Positions 14,748 to 23,623 of a stretch of DNA of 37,864 nucleotides are shown piece by piece. Origin of the DNA: an uncultured Lachnospiraceae bacterium (GTDB taxonomy: Bacteria; Bacillota; Clostridia; Lachnospirales; Lachnospiraceae); contig CAJTUC010000034.1 in assembly GCA_910579395.1 (NCBI GenBank), forward strand, positions 1 through 37,864, given 5' to 3'. Numbering within the stretch: position 1 is the first letter of the stretch; each line of letters opens with the position of its first letter. The position numbers and the translations under genes are program-made. The notes beneath the pieces were generated by a model. That model was not told the origin of the DNA. It did not search any database and saw nothing but the letters and a program-made list of their open reading frames with translations.

Positions 14748-16928
14748 TCACTCTACCATCCGGAACTCCATCTGGTAAGCCGGATATTCTTTTTTCTCCG
14801 CCGGCATCGGAAGCCCGCCCCTCATCAGGGCTGAACCATAATAGCACTTTCCGGTTTCCACGTCCTCATACAGAGCATCCGCAGCAAGTCCGTTTAACTT
14901 TATATAAGTTATCGTCATGTTTCCATGATTTTCTAACAGCACGACGTTCAAAAGCGCGGTTTTCTTATCTTCCGCTACGAACAGCCATGCCGCACAGGCA
15001 TCTTGAAATGGATTTGACAGACGATAGTAACTACCGTTTTGAATCAGCTCGCTATATCTCTTATACTGTCTGATCTGTTCTTTGATTTCTTCTTTCTCTT
15101 CTTCCGTCAGCTTACCCGTGGAGAGTTCATATCCAAAAGTACCCGCCATTGCCACAACGCCTCTCGTATGCAGACTGGTACACCGGCCTGTCTGGTGATT
15201 CGGCACCGCAGATACATGGGAACCGACGGCCGAAATTGGATAAAAGAAAGAAGTTCCATATTGAATGCGCAGCCTGTCTACAGCATCCGTATTGTCGCTG
15301 CACCATATCTGCGGCGTATAATAAAGCATCCCGGCGTCAAATCTTCCGCCGCCGCCACTGCATCCTTCTATCAGTATGTCCGGATATCGCTGCGTCAGCT
15401 TTTCGAGGAAATCATATACGCCGAGCACATAATCATAAGTCACTTTTCCCGGATGATTGACCGCAGAATATACTTCTGCAATACTGCGGTTCATATCCCA
15501 TTTGACATATTCGATATTTCCCTGGTCTAAAACTGCGCATATCTGATTGAAAATTAATTCCCTGACATCCTTTCTGGAAAAGTCGAGCATCAGCTGATTC
15601 CGGCCACGCACCGGCCCCCTTCCGGGAATCTGCATCGCCCAATCCGGATGTGCCCTGTATAAATTGCTGTTCTCGGAAACCATCTCCGGTTCTATCCAGA
15701 TACCGAATTTCACACCGGCATCATTCACCTTCTGAATCAGCTCCCTGAGCGTACATCCAAGCTTTTTTTCGTTCACATACCAGTCGCCAAGGCCTCTGTC
15801 ATCATCATCTCTGTCTCCGAACCAGCCATCGTCCATGACAACCATGTCGATACCGAGTTCTGCGGCGCCCTTCGCCAGTTCAACAATGGTTTCTCCGGAA
15901 AAATCAAAATATGCAGCTTCCCAGCTGTTGAGCAGTACCGGCCTTGACTGTCTGCCGTATCTTCCTCTGCATATGTGCTCTCTGATGCAACGATGGTACT
16001 TCGCGGATAAGGCCGAAAATCCGTTATCCGTATAGCAGAGAATCGTCTCCGGGACAATAAGGGACTCGTCCTTCGCAAGCGGGTAATGGAACTGTTCATC
16101 ATGCAGTCCCATAATGACTCTTGTCTGGTCATACTGGTCTTTCTCCGCTTGAAAAAGAAAGTTTCCGCTGTAAACGAACAGCATACCGTAACATCCGCCG
16201 GCCTCTTCTGTTGTTCCTTTTTCCGCAAGAATGACAGCCGGATTATATTGATGACTCGAAGCGCCTCTGCGGCTTCCGATCACATAACTTCCGTGTGCGA
16301 TTTCCGCCCGCTGCAGATTACGCTCCATTGTATGTCTGCCATAAAAGCTGAGCAGATCATAATCACCTGTCAGAAAATCCAAACACGACGATGCTGCTTT
16401 TTCCACAACGATTTCTTCTTTGCCGCAGTTTGTAATGACCGCGCTTCTCGTAATAATATCTTCTCTGGCAAGCACGCCGTATAAAAGCTTTACCCGGACG
16501 CCGCTTACCGCATCTTCCAGAAGAATTTCCAATGTCTGGGCTTCTTCTACCGGGGCATAGACTGCCGGAAGCCCCGGCAGTTCATACTTTCCTTCTTTTA
16601 TTTCGTGACTGACATAACGCAGGTCACAGCAATCGGAATCATCCGCGTTATGAATGATAAGCGCATTGTTTCGGTAATCTCCCACACCCTGTACCGGATA
16701 TTCCTGCGGCAGCACATCCATCGAATAAGTCTTGTCATTCCCCGCATCTGACGGATTGCCGGAAAACCCTCTGTCATAATAAGTCAACAGGTAATCCATA
16801 TCGCCGGATATACTACTCCCATAGTACAAGTGCAGTAAAAAGCCGAAATCATCTACTTTCATCTGGTAAGTCGTGTGTTCTGTATGCAATGTAAAAATTC
16901 GGTTTTCACGTTGATAATGAATCGCCAT
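14748..16928 (-). CDS. GH36 alpha-galactosidase
   Basis: A 726-residue cytoplasmic enzyme that removes terminal alpha-1,6-linked galactose from melibiose, raffinose and stachyose. The length and layout are those of the large GH36 tetrameric enzymes: beta-sandwich N-terminal domain, a (beta/alpha)8 barrel starting near residue 330 (RPVLLNSWEAAYFDFS), then a C-terminal beta domain. The nucleophile Asp478 lies in VKWDMNR, the acid/base Asp548 in WCSDNTDA, and the substrate-binding VVMDDGWFG motif near 363. No signal peptide. Start at 16928 behind AAAGGAGTAATT; an upstream ATG at 17006 lacks a site. It is the last gene of the binding protein-permease-permease series, separated from the second permease by about 200 bases with a palindromic element. 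Confidence 0.95.
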   Translation of the reverse strand: MAIHYQRENRIFTLHTEHTTYQMKVDDFGFLLHLYYGSSISGDMDYLLTYYDRGFSGNPSDAGNDKTYSMDVLPQEYPVQGVGDYRNNALIIHNADDSDCCDLRYVSHEIKEGKYELPGLPAVYAPVEEAQTLEILLEDAVSGVRVKLLYGVLAREDIITRSAVITNCGKEEIVVEKAASSCLDFLTGDYDLLSFYGRHTMERNLQRAEIAHGSYVIGSRRGASSHQYNPAVILAEKGTTEEAGGCYGMLFVYSGNFLFQAEKDQYDQTRVIMGLHDEQFHYPLAKDESLIVPETILCYTDNGFSALSAKYHRCIREHICRGRYGRQSRPVLLNSWEAAYFDFSGETIVELAKGAAELGIDMVVMDDGWFGDRDDDDRGLGDWYVNEKKLGCTLRELIQKVNDAGVKFGIWIEPEMVSENSNLYRAHPDWAMQIPGRGPVRGRNQLMLDFSRKDVRELIFNQICAVLDQGNIEYVKWDMNRSIAEVYSAVNHPGKVTYDYVLGVYDFLEKLTQRYPDILIEGCSGGGGRFDAGMLYYTPQIWCSDNTDAVDRLRIQYGTSFFYPISAVGSHVSAVPNHQTGRCTSLHTRGVVAMAGTFGYELSTGKLTEEEKEEIKEQIRQYKRYSELIQNGSYYRLSNPFQDACAAWLFVAEDKKTALLNVVLLENHGNMTITYIKLNGLAADALYEDVETGKCYYGSALMRGGLPMPAEKKEYPAYQMEFRMVE

Positions 16929-17014
16929 AATTACTCCTTTTGCCCGCTTTTCACAGGTATTTTTCTCATTTATCAGAAGAATGCCCTTACTTATGACATC
17001 CCTCATTTCACTGG

Positions 17015-17129
17015 AAGAATGCCCGCTTTTATGGGCATTCTTTCGGGTGAAAAAGATTTGCTTCGCAAATCGTAGAACTTCTTGGCGTCTCGTCCTATGG
17101 CGAGACGACCTTAGAAGTTCTTTTCACCC
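17015..17129. repeat. Modular palindromic intergenic element (REP/BIME-like)
   Basis: Three hairpins are packed in 115 bases: AAGAATGCCC/GGGCATTCTT (17015-17042), GATTTG-CTTCG-CAAATC (17055-17071), and GAACTTCT/AGAAGTTC (17075-17120) with inner CGTCTCG/CGAGACG. An outer stem GGGTGAAAA/TTTTCACCC (17045-17053 and 17121-17129) encloses the last two. The first two modules recur at 37813-37862. It sits just after the second permease stop and before the GH36 gene, where it could stabilise the upstream mRNA or reduce transcription of GH36. Confidence 0.75.
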
Positions 17130-17131
17130 TG

Positions 17132-17974
17132 CTATTTAACTGCTCCATTCACAACACCATTCAGAATCTGTTTCTGGCAGATCAGATAGAAGATCAGAAT
17201 CGGAATCAGCGAAAGCAGATAAGATGCAAACGCAAGGTTATAGTTCGTTCCGAACTGTGACTGGAAGTTCAGCTGTGCCAACGGCAGTGTGTTCTGAGAA
17301 GAACCAGCCATGATGACCAGCGGTGTCATAACGTCATTCCATACAGCCAATGCTGTGATGACCGCAACCGTTGCGTGCATCGGCTTCATGATCGGAAAAA
17401 TGATCTTCCAGTAAGTGTGCCATGTGGAAGCGCCGTCCACCCTTGCCGCCTCTTCCAGCGCCAGTGGAATATTCACCAGATAACCCGAATACAGCATGAC
17501 GTTCATCGGCATATAGAATACAACATATAGCAAGATAACGCCGAACCAGTTCGCCAATCCCAGCTCTGCTGTCTGCTTTGCCAGAGGCATCATCAGAATT
17601 GCAAAAGGTACGAACATACCGCTGACAATAAAGAGATAAACAAAATTATAAAATTTACTGCCTTTATTTCTTCCTAAAGTATATCCCATTAAAGAGTGAA
17701 TAATAATCGATAATACAACAGTCAATACGGAAATCAGCAAACTGTTTCTCAAAGAGCGCCAGAAATCCGTTACTTCCATTGCTTCCCTGAAGTTATCAAG
17801 ACTCCATGTCTTGGGCAGGGATAAGATGCCGCTGATGCTGTTTGTCATTTCCGAAGGCTGCTTGAATGCGATGATGATCGTCATATACAGCGGAAAAATA
17901 ATCGTTGAAAGGCCGAGAATCAACAGCACCATGACAGTTTTATTCGCTTTAACTGCGGTTGTTGTGTTTTTCAT
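17132..17974 (-). CDS. ABC sugar transporter permease (MalG/MsmG type)
   Basis: A 280-residue inner component of a CUT1 carbohydrate importer. Six hydrophobic segments are visible, the first at residues about 13-35 (TVMVLLILGLSTIIFPLYMT). The EAA loop that docks the ATPase reads EEAARVDGASTWHTYWKIIF followed by P (about 191-212). The C-terminus GVVNGAVKG-like ending (ILNGVVNGAVK) is typical of MalG proteins. Its ATG overlaps the stop of the preceding permease by four bases, so the pair is translated together. No ATPase gene is present in the locus, so a shared MsmK-type ATPase encoded elsewhere is expected. Probable substrate by context: alpha-galactosides. Confidence 0.93.
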   Translation of the reverse strand: MKNTTTAVKANKTVMVLLILGLSTIIFPLYMTIIIAFKQPSEMTNSISGILSLPKTWSLDNFREAMEVTDFWRSLRNSLLISVLTVVLSIIIHSLMGYTLGRNKGSKFYNFVYLFIVSGMFVPFAILMMPLAKQTAELGLANWFGVILLYVVFYMPMNVMLYSGYLVNIPLALEEAARVDGASTWHTYWKIIFPIMKPMHATVAVITALAVWNDVMTPLVIMAGSSQNTLPLAQLNFQSQFGTNYNLAFASYLLSLIPILIFYLICQKQILNGVVNGAVK

Positions 17975-18846
17975 AGCTGCTCCTCCTTTGAACCGGAAAA
18001 TTTCATCTGCGCAACAGAAATAGCGACAATTACAATAAAGAATACAACTGCGTTCGCACTCTGGAACCCGAACTGTCCGCCTGCCATACCATTGTTATAG
18101 ATCAGGTAGGAAATGGATTCCGTGCTCTGTGCCGGACCACCCTTGGTCAATGCCATGATCTGGTCAAATACCATCAAAAAGTTCTTTACGCTGAGTACCA
18201 TATTAATCGAGAAAAACGGTATGATCAGCGGGAAGGTCAGATGACGGAACTGCTTCCATCCGGTCGCGCCGTCCAGTCCGCCTGCCTCATATACATCTTC
18301 GGGCACCGTCTGGAGACCGGAGATATAGATGATCGTATTCATGGCGATCGCCTGCCATGCGCACACGATCATAATACCAATCCATGCCTTGCTCGGACTT
18401 GCAAGAATACTCGTGCTTTGCAGGCCGACCATATCCGCCAGAGCCGGTACAATATATGTGAAAAAGTAATTAAAAATATAACCAACGACCAGAGAGCCCA
18501 ATATGTTCGGTAAAAAATATGCCCCACGGAAAAAACCTTTTGCCCGGATTTTACTGTTCAGGCCCAGAGCCAGAATCAGACTGATTATATTTACCACTAT
18601 CGTTGTTACGATAGCCAGTTTGATTGTGAACAGGTAAGATTTACCAACACGGGCATCCGTGAACAGGTCGGCATAGTTTCTGAATCCGACCCAATCATAG
18701 CTTCCGAATCCCTTAAAGTTCGTAAAACTGTATATAACACCGCGGATCAGCGGAATGGTATTAAAACAAACGAACAACGCAAGAATCGGAATCGTAATGA
18801 GTAAAAAAGTTCTTTTTCTATCATTTTTCTGGGAAAAAATATTCAT
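17971..18846 (-). CDS. ABC sugar transporter permease (MalF/MsmF type)
   Basis: A 291-residue CUT1 permease with six predicted membrane helices; the first is FLLITIPILALFVCFNTIPL (about 14-33), followed by the periplasm-side segment YSFTNFKGFGSYDWVGFRNY, characteristic of this family. The EAA loop reads YEAGGLDGATGWKQFRHLTF followed by P. It pairs with the downstream MalG-type permease through an ATGA overlap and starts nine bases after the binding-protein gene stop. Role: half of the membrane pore for oligosaccharide uptake. Confidence 0.93.
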   Translation of the reverse strand: MNIFSQKNDRKRTFLLITIPILALFVCFNTIPLIRGVIYSFTNFKGFGSYDWVGFRNYADLFTDARVGKSYLFTIKLAIVTTIVVNIISLILALGLNSKIRAKGFFRGAYFLPNILGSLVVGYIFNYFFTYIVPALADMVGLQSTSILASPSKAWIGIMIVCAWQAIAMNTIIYISGLQTVPEDVYEAGGLDGATGWKQFRHLTFPLIIPFFSINMVLSVKNFLMVFDQIMALTKGGPAQSTESISYLIYNNGMAGGQFGFQSANAVVFFIVIVAISVAQMKFSGSKEEQL

Positions 18847-18855
18847 AGTTTAGTT

Positions 18856-20142
18856 CTACTCCTTTCCACCGTTTGCTGCTTCATAATCCTGCACCATGCG
18901 GATAATATCTCTGTTGTATCGCTGCCAGTTCGTTTCGAAGTTCGTAAGGAAACCATCTACATCCTGCTCGATCAGGAAGGTCTGTAACAGCGCATCTACC
19001 GACATTTCTGGAGGATAATAATGGTCCTGATAGTCTGTCATATTGCCGGATTCAATGAATTCAAGCATACCGTCCAGCATGGGAGAAAGCTGGAAATCTC
19101 CGTTCTTACAGGGGACCGCATTCTGGTCATCGATATACTTCTGCAGATTTTCATCCGCATACAGGAAATCCAGCACTTCATAAGCTGCTTCTTTATTCTC
19201 ACATTCAGCCATCACGCAGAAGCCAAGGTCGATTCCTGAATTCAACGTCCGGCCTTCCGCCGTATCACTTGCCGGCATCACAAAAGAATCAATATTCATC
19301 TCAGGATTTACGGATAAAATCTGAGGCGTCGCATAGCTTCCGATTGTATACATTGCCGATTCCCCTCTTGCAAAGGCTGTACAGGCATCATTATAACTAT
19401 ACGCGAACGGCCCCTCCGGCCCATAAGGCAGAAGCTGTAAATATTTCTCGGACAACTCTCTGTATTCACTGGTAAAGGTCGTCTGCCCTTTGTTCACCAG
19501 TTTGGTCGCGTCCGCAGGCGAAAGTTCTACCGCCATCGCATTCCAGGGCGCAAGACAGGTCCATGTATCTTTAAAACCAAAATAGAACGGAAGAATGCCT
19601 TCAGCCTGAATCTCATCACATAATGCCAGAAGTTCATCCCATGTGGTAGGAATCTCCCAGCCATGTTCTTCGAACATATCCCGATTGTAAAGAACTCCTG
19701 CCGCATTTGCCACATACGGTATGATGTATGTTCCGTCCGTTGGAACCAGCTCTAACGCTTCGGCAATGTCCAGATAACCCTGATTAATATTCTGCATTCC
19801 TTCGTAGTCCGAAACGTCCGCCAGGATTTCCGCGTCCACAAAATAGGAATAGTTAATATCTCCGCCGATTCCTATGATGTCCGGGTAATCCTCTCTGATA
19901 AATCGTGTTTTCAAAATCGTTGTTGCATCGTTTGGGGAGCTAATCGTCAGATGAATATCGTCATGCGACGCATTGAACTCTTCTTCCACCAACTTGAAGT
20001 AGTTGGCCGCTTCCGGTTTGTACTGCACGATCTCGATTTCAATCTTCTGATCGTCTGAAGAAGCCCCGCAGCCTTGCACCGCCATCGCTGCAGCCGCACA
20101 GCATAATGTCAGTTTCAGGCACTTTATTCCTTTCTTTTTCAT
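18856..20142 (-). CDS. Sugar-binding lipoprotein of ABC importer
   Basis: A 428-residue extracellular solute-binding protein (family 1). The lipoprotein signal is clear: basic start MKKKGIK, hydrophobic core, lipobox AVQGC with the acylated Cys25. Features of the family include DYPDIIGIGGD near residue 86, YNRDMFEEHGWEIPTTWDEL, and ARGESAMYTIGSYA. Start chosen at 20142 behind GGAAGGAG; an in-frame ATG at 20175 lies inside the leader. First gene of the transport operon; promoter probably at TATGTTAAAAT (about 20185-20173), next to AraC-like operator repeats. Context with GH36 suggests raffinose-type sugars. Confidence 0.93.
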   Translation of the reverse strand: MKKKGIKCLKLTLCCAAAAMAVQGCGASSDDQKIEIEIVQYKPEAANYFKLVEEEFNASHDDIHLTISSPNDATTILKTRFIREDYPDIIGIGGDINYSYFVDAEILADVSDYEGMQNINQGYLDIAEALELVPTDGTYIIPYVANAAGVLYNRDMFEEHGWEIPTTWDELLALCDEIQAEGILPFYFGFKDTWTCLAPWNAMAVELSPADATKLVNKGQTTFTSEYRELSEKYLQLLPYGPEGPFAYSYNDACTAFARGESAMYTIGSYATPQILSVNPEMNIDSFVMPASDTAEGRTLNSGIDLGFCVMAECENKEAAYEVLDFLYADENLQKYIDDQNAVPCKNGDFQLSPMLDGMLEFIESGNMTDYQDHYYPPEMSVDALLQTFLIEQDVDGFLTNFETNWQRYNRDIIRMVQDYEAANGGKE

Positions 20143-20185
20143 AGCTTTTCTCCTTCCCTTTTTTTGTAAAAACATTTTAACATAC

Positions 20186-20275
20186 CTTTATGCTATCTGT
20201 ATATAACACTATTTTGTAATTTTTATGGCTTTATGCTATTTTTATGTCGATTATTTAAAATGATGTAGCATTTTG
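20186..20275. promoter_or_regulatory. Divergent promoter region with repeated AraC-type operator sites
   Basis: CTTTATGCTAT(C/T)T occurs twice in the same direction (20186-20198 and 20229-20241), 43 bases apart, about four helical turns. A weaker inverted version (TGTAGCATTTT) lies at 20265-20275. The first copy directly precedes the probable -10 of the binding-protein gene, the usual place for an AraC activator. The imperfect hairpin near 20285-20312 precedes the regulator gene. Confidence 0.55.
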
Positions 20276-20362
20276 GCATATAGCGTGAGAAAGAATGCCT
20301 TGAAAGGCAGGCACTCTTCCTGTAAAATTTGTTATATAAAGGGATAAGAGAAAGGATTGTTT

Positions 20363-21217
20363 ATGAGCGAGGTTATTTTTTCGGTTTTTCCAAGTGAAAA
20401 TTTTGTCGATCTTGGGCTGTATCAGTTCGGATGGGAACAGTGCGACCCTTCCCATTCTTTCGGCCCGGCTGCCAGGAACCATTATCTTTTCCACTTCTGC
20501 CTCTCCGGAACCGGCACGCTCTATGCGGACAATTCCAAAGGCATCTCCGAAACTTACCAGATTAAAAGCGGACAGGGATTCATGCTTTTCCCGCATCAGG
20601 TCTGTACCTATATTGCAGATCACGAAATTCCGTGGGAATATGTCTGGATCGAATTTGACGGCCTTCGTGCCAAAGAGACAGTAGATCTTGCCGGGCTTTC
20701 TCCCGACCAGCCGGTTTACAAAGCCCGCTATAAAGATATTTCAGAAACAATGAAGGAAGAAATGTTGTATATCGTGAACCATAAAGAGGAATCACCCTTT
20801 CATCTGATCGGGCATCTTTACCTGTTCATTGACAGTTTTGTCCGCTCCGCTACTTCCGGACAGATCAACAAAGGAAACAGTCTGCGCGATTTTTATATTA
20901 AAGAAGCTTTCTCTTTTATCGAACAGAATTTCCAGAACGATATTTCCATCGAGGATATTGCCTCTTTCTGCGGCCTGAACAGAAGCTATTTCGGGAAGAT
21001 TTTCCGGGAAAATACCGGAAAATCCCCGCAGGATTTTCTAATTTCCTACCGCATGACCAAGGCGACGGAACTGCTGAAACTGACAAGGCTGTCAATCAGG
21101 GATATCGGAAATGCGGTCGGCTATCCGAACCAGCTGCACTTTTCAAGAGCCTTCAAGAACACCTACGGCGTCTCTCCCAGGCAATGGCGGAACGAACACG
21201 ACAGCGGGAACCACTGA
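20363..21217 (+). CDS. AraC-family regulator of the alpha-galactoside locus
   Basis: A 284-residue regulator of the MsmR/RafR type. Residues about 30-130 form a cupin-like sugar-sensing domain (HYLFHFCLSGTGTLYADNSK; IKSGQGFMLFPHQVCTYIAD). The last 100 residues carry the two helix-turn-helices: FIEQNFQNDISIEDIASFCG with LNRSYFGKIFRENTGKSPQD, and LSIRDIGNAVGYPNQLHFSR ending in AFKNTYGVSPRQWR. Start at 20363 (ATG) behind AAAGGA; a TTG at 20357 is not needed. It is divergent from the transporter genes and probably activates them through the TATGCTAT repeats in the shared upstream region. Confidence 0.93.
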   Translation: MSEVIFSVFPSENFVDLGLYQFGWEQCDPSHSFGPAARNHYLFHFCLSGTGTLYADNSKGISETYQIKSGQGFMLFPHQVCTYIADHEIPWEYVWIEFDGLRAKETVDLAGLSPDQPVYKARYKDISETMKEEMLYIVNHKEESPFHLIGHLYLFIDSFVRSATSGQINKGNSLRDFYIKEAFSFIEQNFQNDISIEDIASFCGLNRSYFGKIFRENTGKSPQDFLISYRMTKATELLKLTRLSIRDIGNAVGYPNQLHFSRAFKNTYGVSPRQWRNEHDSGNH

Positions 21218-21242
21218 AATGATTCCCGCTGTTATATTTTTG

Positions 21243-22493
21243 CTATCTGACCGAAACGTTGTCCTGCATAACTTCCAGCGTCTGCTCTCCCACATGCAGC
21301 GAATAGGTCTCTCCCAATACGAGTTCCGGGCTGCTGAACACAACAGAAGCGCCCTTCTTGGCCGCAGTGTGGCGATACAGTTCTTTTCCCGCGGCATCGG
21401 TGATCACGATCTCGCTTCCCGCCTCGTAAGGTGTATCCAATATCCAGCGAAAAGAACATTGTTCCGAACCCTCGCCAAAAGTCTCTGCCATGCCCGAACT
21501 GCCGATTGCGAGAACAGTTCCGCCTTTGATGGTACAGATTCCCTCATTTTCTTTTCCGAAGTCAAGCGGCCCGTCATCATCTTCAGTCGGCCCGTCTATA
21601 ACAAGTTCTCCGCCTTCTATAAAAAGATTCCCGTTAGAGTCAATGCCGTCCCCTTCCGCGTCGATATAAATGATGCCTCCCCGAATCGTCAGATTCGGCA
21701 TATCCTCCACAACATCTTTGGAAGGATTCTTTTTCTGTTTGTCCTCTCCGCCATTGGCATTAATACCATCATCTTCTGCAGTAATGTCCATCATTCCGCC
21801 TTCAATCAGAACCTGATTCGCTTCCATGCCCTCTTTCGCCGCAATTTTCAGCTCTCCTCCGGTAATCTCCATCTCATATTTCGCCTGTACGCCCCTGTCT
21901 CCGGCTTCAATCAAAAGACTGCCTCCGCTTATCGTCACAGAATCTTTTCCCTTGATCCCGTTATTCGCAGCAGTTACTTCAATCGTCCCACCATCAATCT
22001 GCATGGCTGCCTTCGACTGGATGCCGTTGTTCAGACCAGAAAGTACCCGAAGCGAACCTTCACCGGCGAGCAAAAGGTCATCCTCCGCATAAATTGCCGC
22101 ACCTTCCTTTGTGCCGCACTGTATTGTATTTTCTGTTCCCACCGCCAGTAATATCGTTGTGTGCTCCGCTTTTTCCACATAAATGACCGCTTCAGAAGGA
22201 TTGCTGATATCGACGCCGCACAGCTCCAATAAAACCGGCTCATTATCATCGGTATCCACATATATCTGACCGTTCTGCAATGTCCCCTCAATCAGGTAAT
22301 GGCCGCCCCGCTTAATGACCACTGTATTGCCGCCTTCTACTGCGCCTTTTCCGGTAATCTCGATATTTCCTGGCTGCAGGGAGATTTTGGTCTGTTCCGT
22401 ATCGCCGCTTTGCATGATATATAAAATGCCAGACATGATAGCGGCAAGCAGCAGGATGGCGAGGGGGATGAATTGGGAATGCCCCCCTTTCAT
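21243..22493 (-). CDS. Cthe_2159-type carbohydrate-binding surface protein
   Basis: A 416-residue protein with an N-terminal hydrophobic anchor (residues 9-27, FIPLAILLLAAIMSGILYIM) and a right-handed beta-helix of repeated turns such as GNTVVIKRGGHYLIEGTLQN, GAAIYAEDDLLLAGEGSLRV, NNGIQSKAAMQIDGGTIEV, NNGIKGKDSVTISGGSLLIE and GDGIDSNGNLFIEGGELVID. The repeating N/D-G-I-x-(S/G/A)-(K/N) pattern is that of the Cthe_2159 family (PF14262), described as binding cellulose or polygalacturonate-like polymers with calcium. Acidic Asp clusters fit calcium binding. Its ATG overlaps the stop of the preceding gene by four bases, making it third in a kinase-like/unknown/beta-helix operon. Convergent with the AraC gene, with 25 bases between. 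Confidence 0.85.
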   Translation of the reverse strand: MKGGHSQFIPLAILLLAAIMSGILYIMQSGDTEQTKISLQPGNIEITGKGAVEGGNTVVIKRGGHYLIEGTLQNGQIYVDTDDNEPVLLELCGVDISNPSEAVIYVEKAEHTTILLAVGTENTIQCGTKEGAAIYAEDDLLLAGEGSLRVLSGLNNGIQSKAAMQIDGGTIEVTAANNGIKGKDSVTISGGSLLIEAGDRGVQAKYEMEITGGELKIAAKEGMEANQVLIEGGMMDITAEDDGINANGGEDKQKKNPSKDVVEDMPNLTIRGGIIYIDAEGDGIDSNGNLFIEGGELVIDGPTEDDDGPLDFGKENEGICTIKGGTVLAIGSSGMAETFGEGSEQCSFRWILDTPYEAGSEIVITDAAGKELYRHTAAKKGASVVFSSPELVLGETYSLHVGEQTLEVMQDNVSVR

Positions 22494-23623
22494 CGTTCTG
22501 GCCTCCGTGCCGGCTGCAGCGATACGAACTCCGTGCTTTCTCCGAACATTTCATCGAACCGGAAAAGTTCCGCTTCAAGCTGCCGTACCTCCGGTGCGAC
22601 CGGTGTCTGGATGACACAGCCGCGCTGCAGCAGACCATGTTTTCCGATCGGTTCATCCGGCCGAAGAAGCATCATCATAACACTGGCACTGCCCTGACTG
22701 ATTCTTGGTTCCGACTCCAGAAAAGCCCTGTCGTAAAACGCAAGGCTGCCTTCCAGCGTGCACTCGTACTCGATTCCCATATAGCACATCCCCCTCGGAC
22801 AATCCTGTTCCAGATTCCGAAAAAAATCTTCTTTCTGCTTTTCCAGTTCTTCGGCTGTCATGATTTCCAGATACCGCGGATTTTTGAATTTCTCCTCGTT
22901 CTCTTTCCAGATATCAATGGGATAGACTCTGTTGATATAGCAGACGCCCTGACGGCCATCTGCTATGACAAAATTCAGTTCCGCTTCCTCTCCTACCGTC
23001 AGGCAGACCGGCATCTCCACATAATGCTGCTTTGTCCGTCTGCCCCATTTTACCATCATTTCCTGTTTTTCATCCAAAACAGGCAGGTGCTCTATTTCCG
23101 TGCGGAAGGTCAGTCTGGTCAGCCATAGAGTATTCCAGTCCATCGTCAGAAACGGACTGTCCTCCGACAATTCCCATCCTGCCCGCATCATCTCATAAAA
23201 CAGGAAAAGGTTTTCGCTGTCCGCATCCACCGCACAGCCTTCATTCAATGCCAGCGGACCCGAATTCGCACTGCCCGTCTCCAGTTCCCGTTCTCCGAGC
23301 TTGATTGACACAATATTAAAAAACGGACATTCAGCAGGCACTACTTTCATACTCTTCCGATTCGTATGACGTTCCTGCCGGTCTGCATCACCTGATGTTC
23401 CCGTCACACCGGATTCAGTCAAAGCGCATTCTGCCATCCCGTTCTCTAACGGTTCTGCCTCTTCGGACACGATTTCCAGGACATACATCTCCGCCCTGTT
23501 TCCACTCAGCGTCATCCCTGCAATATGGTATACTTTTCCTTCCCATTCCACCGTTCTCCCAATCGGCATCACCTCATCGAATGTCTGGCGCGCCAGCCGC
23601 ATCTGCTCAAAATTCATCTTCAT
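22490..23623 (-). CDS. Hypothetical protein of 377 residues in the Cthe_2159 operon
   Basis: I do not recognise a family. The protein is soluble, acidic and without signal peptide. The N-terminal part (RTVEWEGKVYHIAGMTLSGN) looks like a small beta domain; the middle holds a low-complexity segment (about residues 70-100); the C-terminal half includes ADGRQGVCYINRVYPIDIW, a helical KEDFFRNLEQDC, and GIEYECTLEGSLAFYDRAFL. It starts inside the end of the kinase-like gene (17-base overlap; ATGs at 23623 and 23617 are both possible, the second better spaced from AGGGA) and overlaps the beta-helix gene by four bases. The tight coupling points to one shared process. Confidence 0.75.
   Translation of the reverse strand: MKMNFEQMRLARQTFDEVMPIGRTVEWEGKVYHIAGMTLSGNRAEMYVLEIVSEEAEPLENGMAECALTESGVTGTSGDADRQERHTNRKSMKVVPAECPFFNIVSIKLGERELETGSANSGPLALNEGCAVDADSENLFLFYEMMRAGWELSEDSPFLTMDWNTLWLTRLTFRTEIEHLPVLDEKQEMMVKWGRRTKQHYVEMPVCLTVGEEAELNFVIADGRQGVCYINRVYPIDIWKENEEKFKNPRYLEIMTAEELEKQKEDFFRNLEQDCPRGMCYMGIEYECTLEGSLAFYDRAFLESEPRISQGSASVMMMLLRPDEPIGKHGLLQRGCVIQTPVAPEVRQLEAELFRFDEMFGESTEFVSLQPARRPER

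Noticed and set aside
20285..20312. Hairpin AAGAATGCC...GGCACTCTT before the AraC gene as a third palindromic element copy
   Set aside because: It has a mismatch, lacks the second GATTTGC module, and has no T tract; too weak to call.
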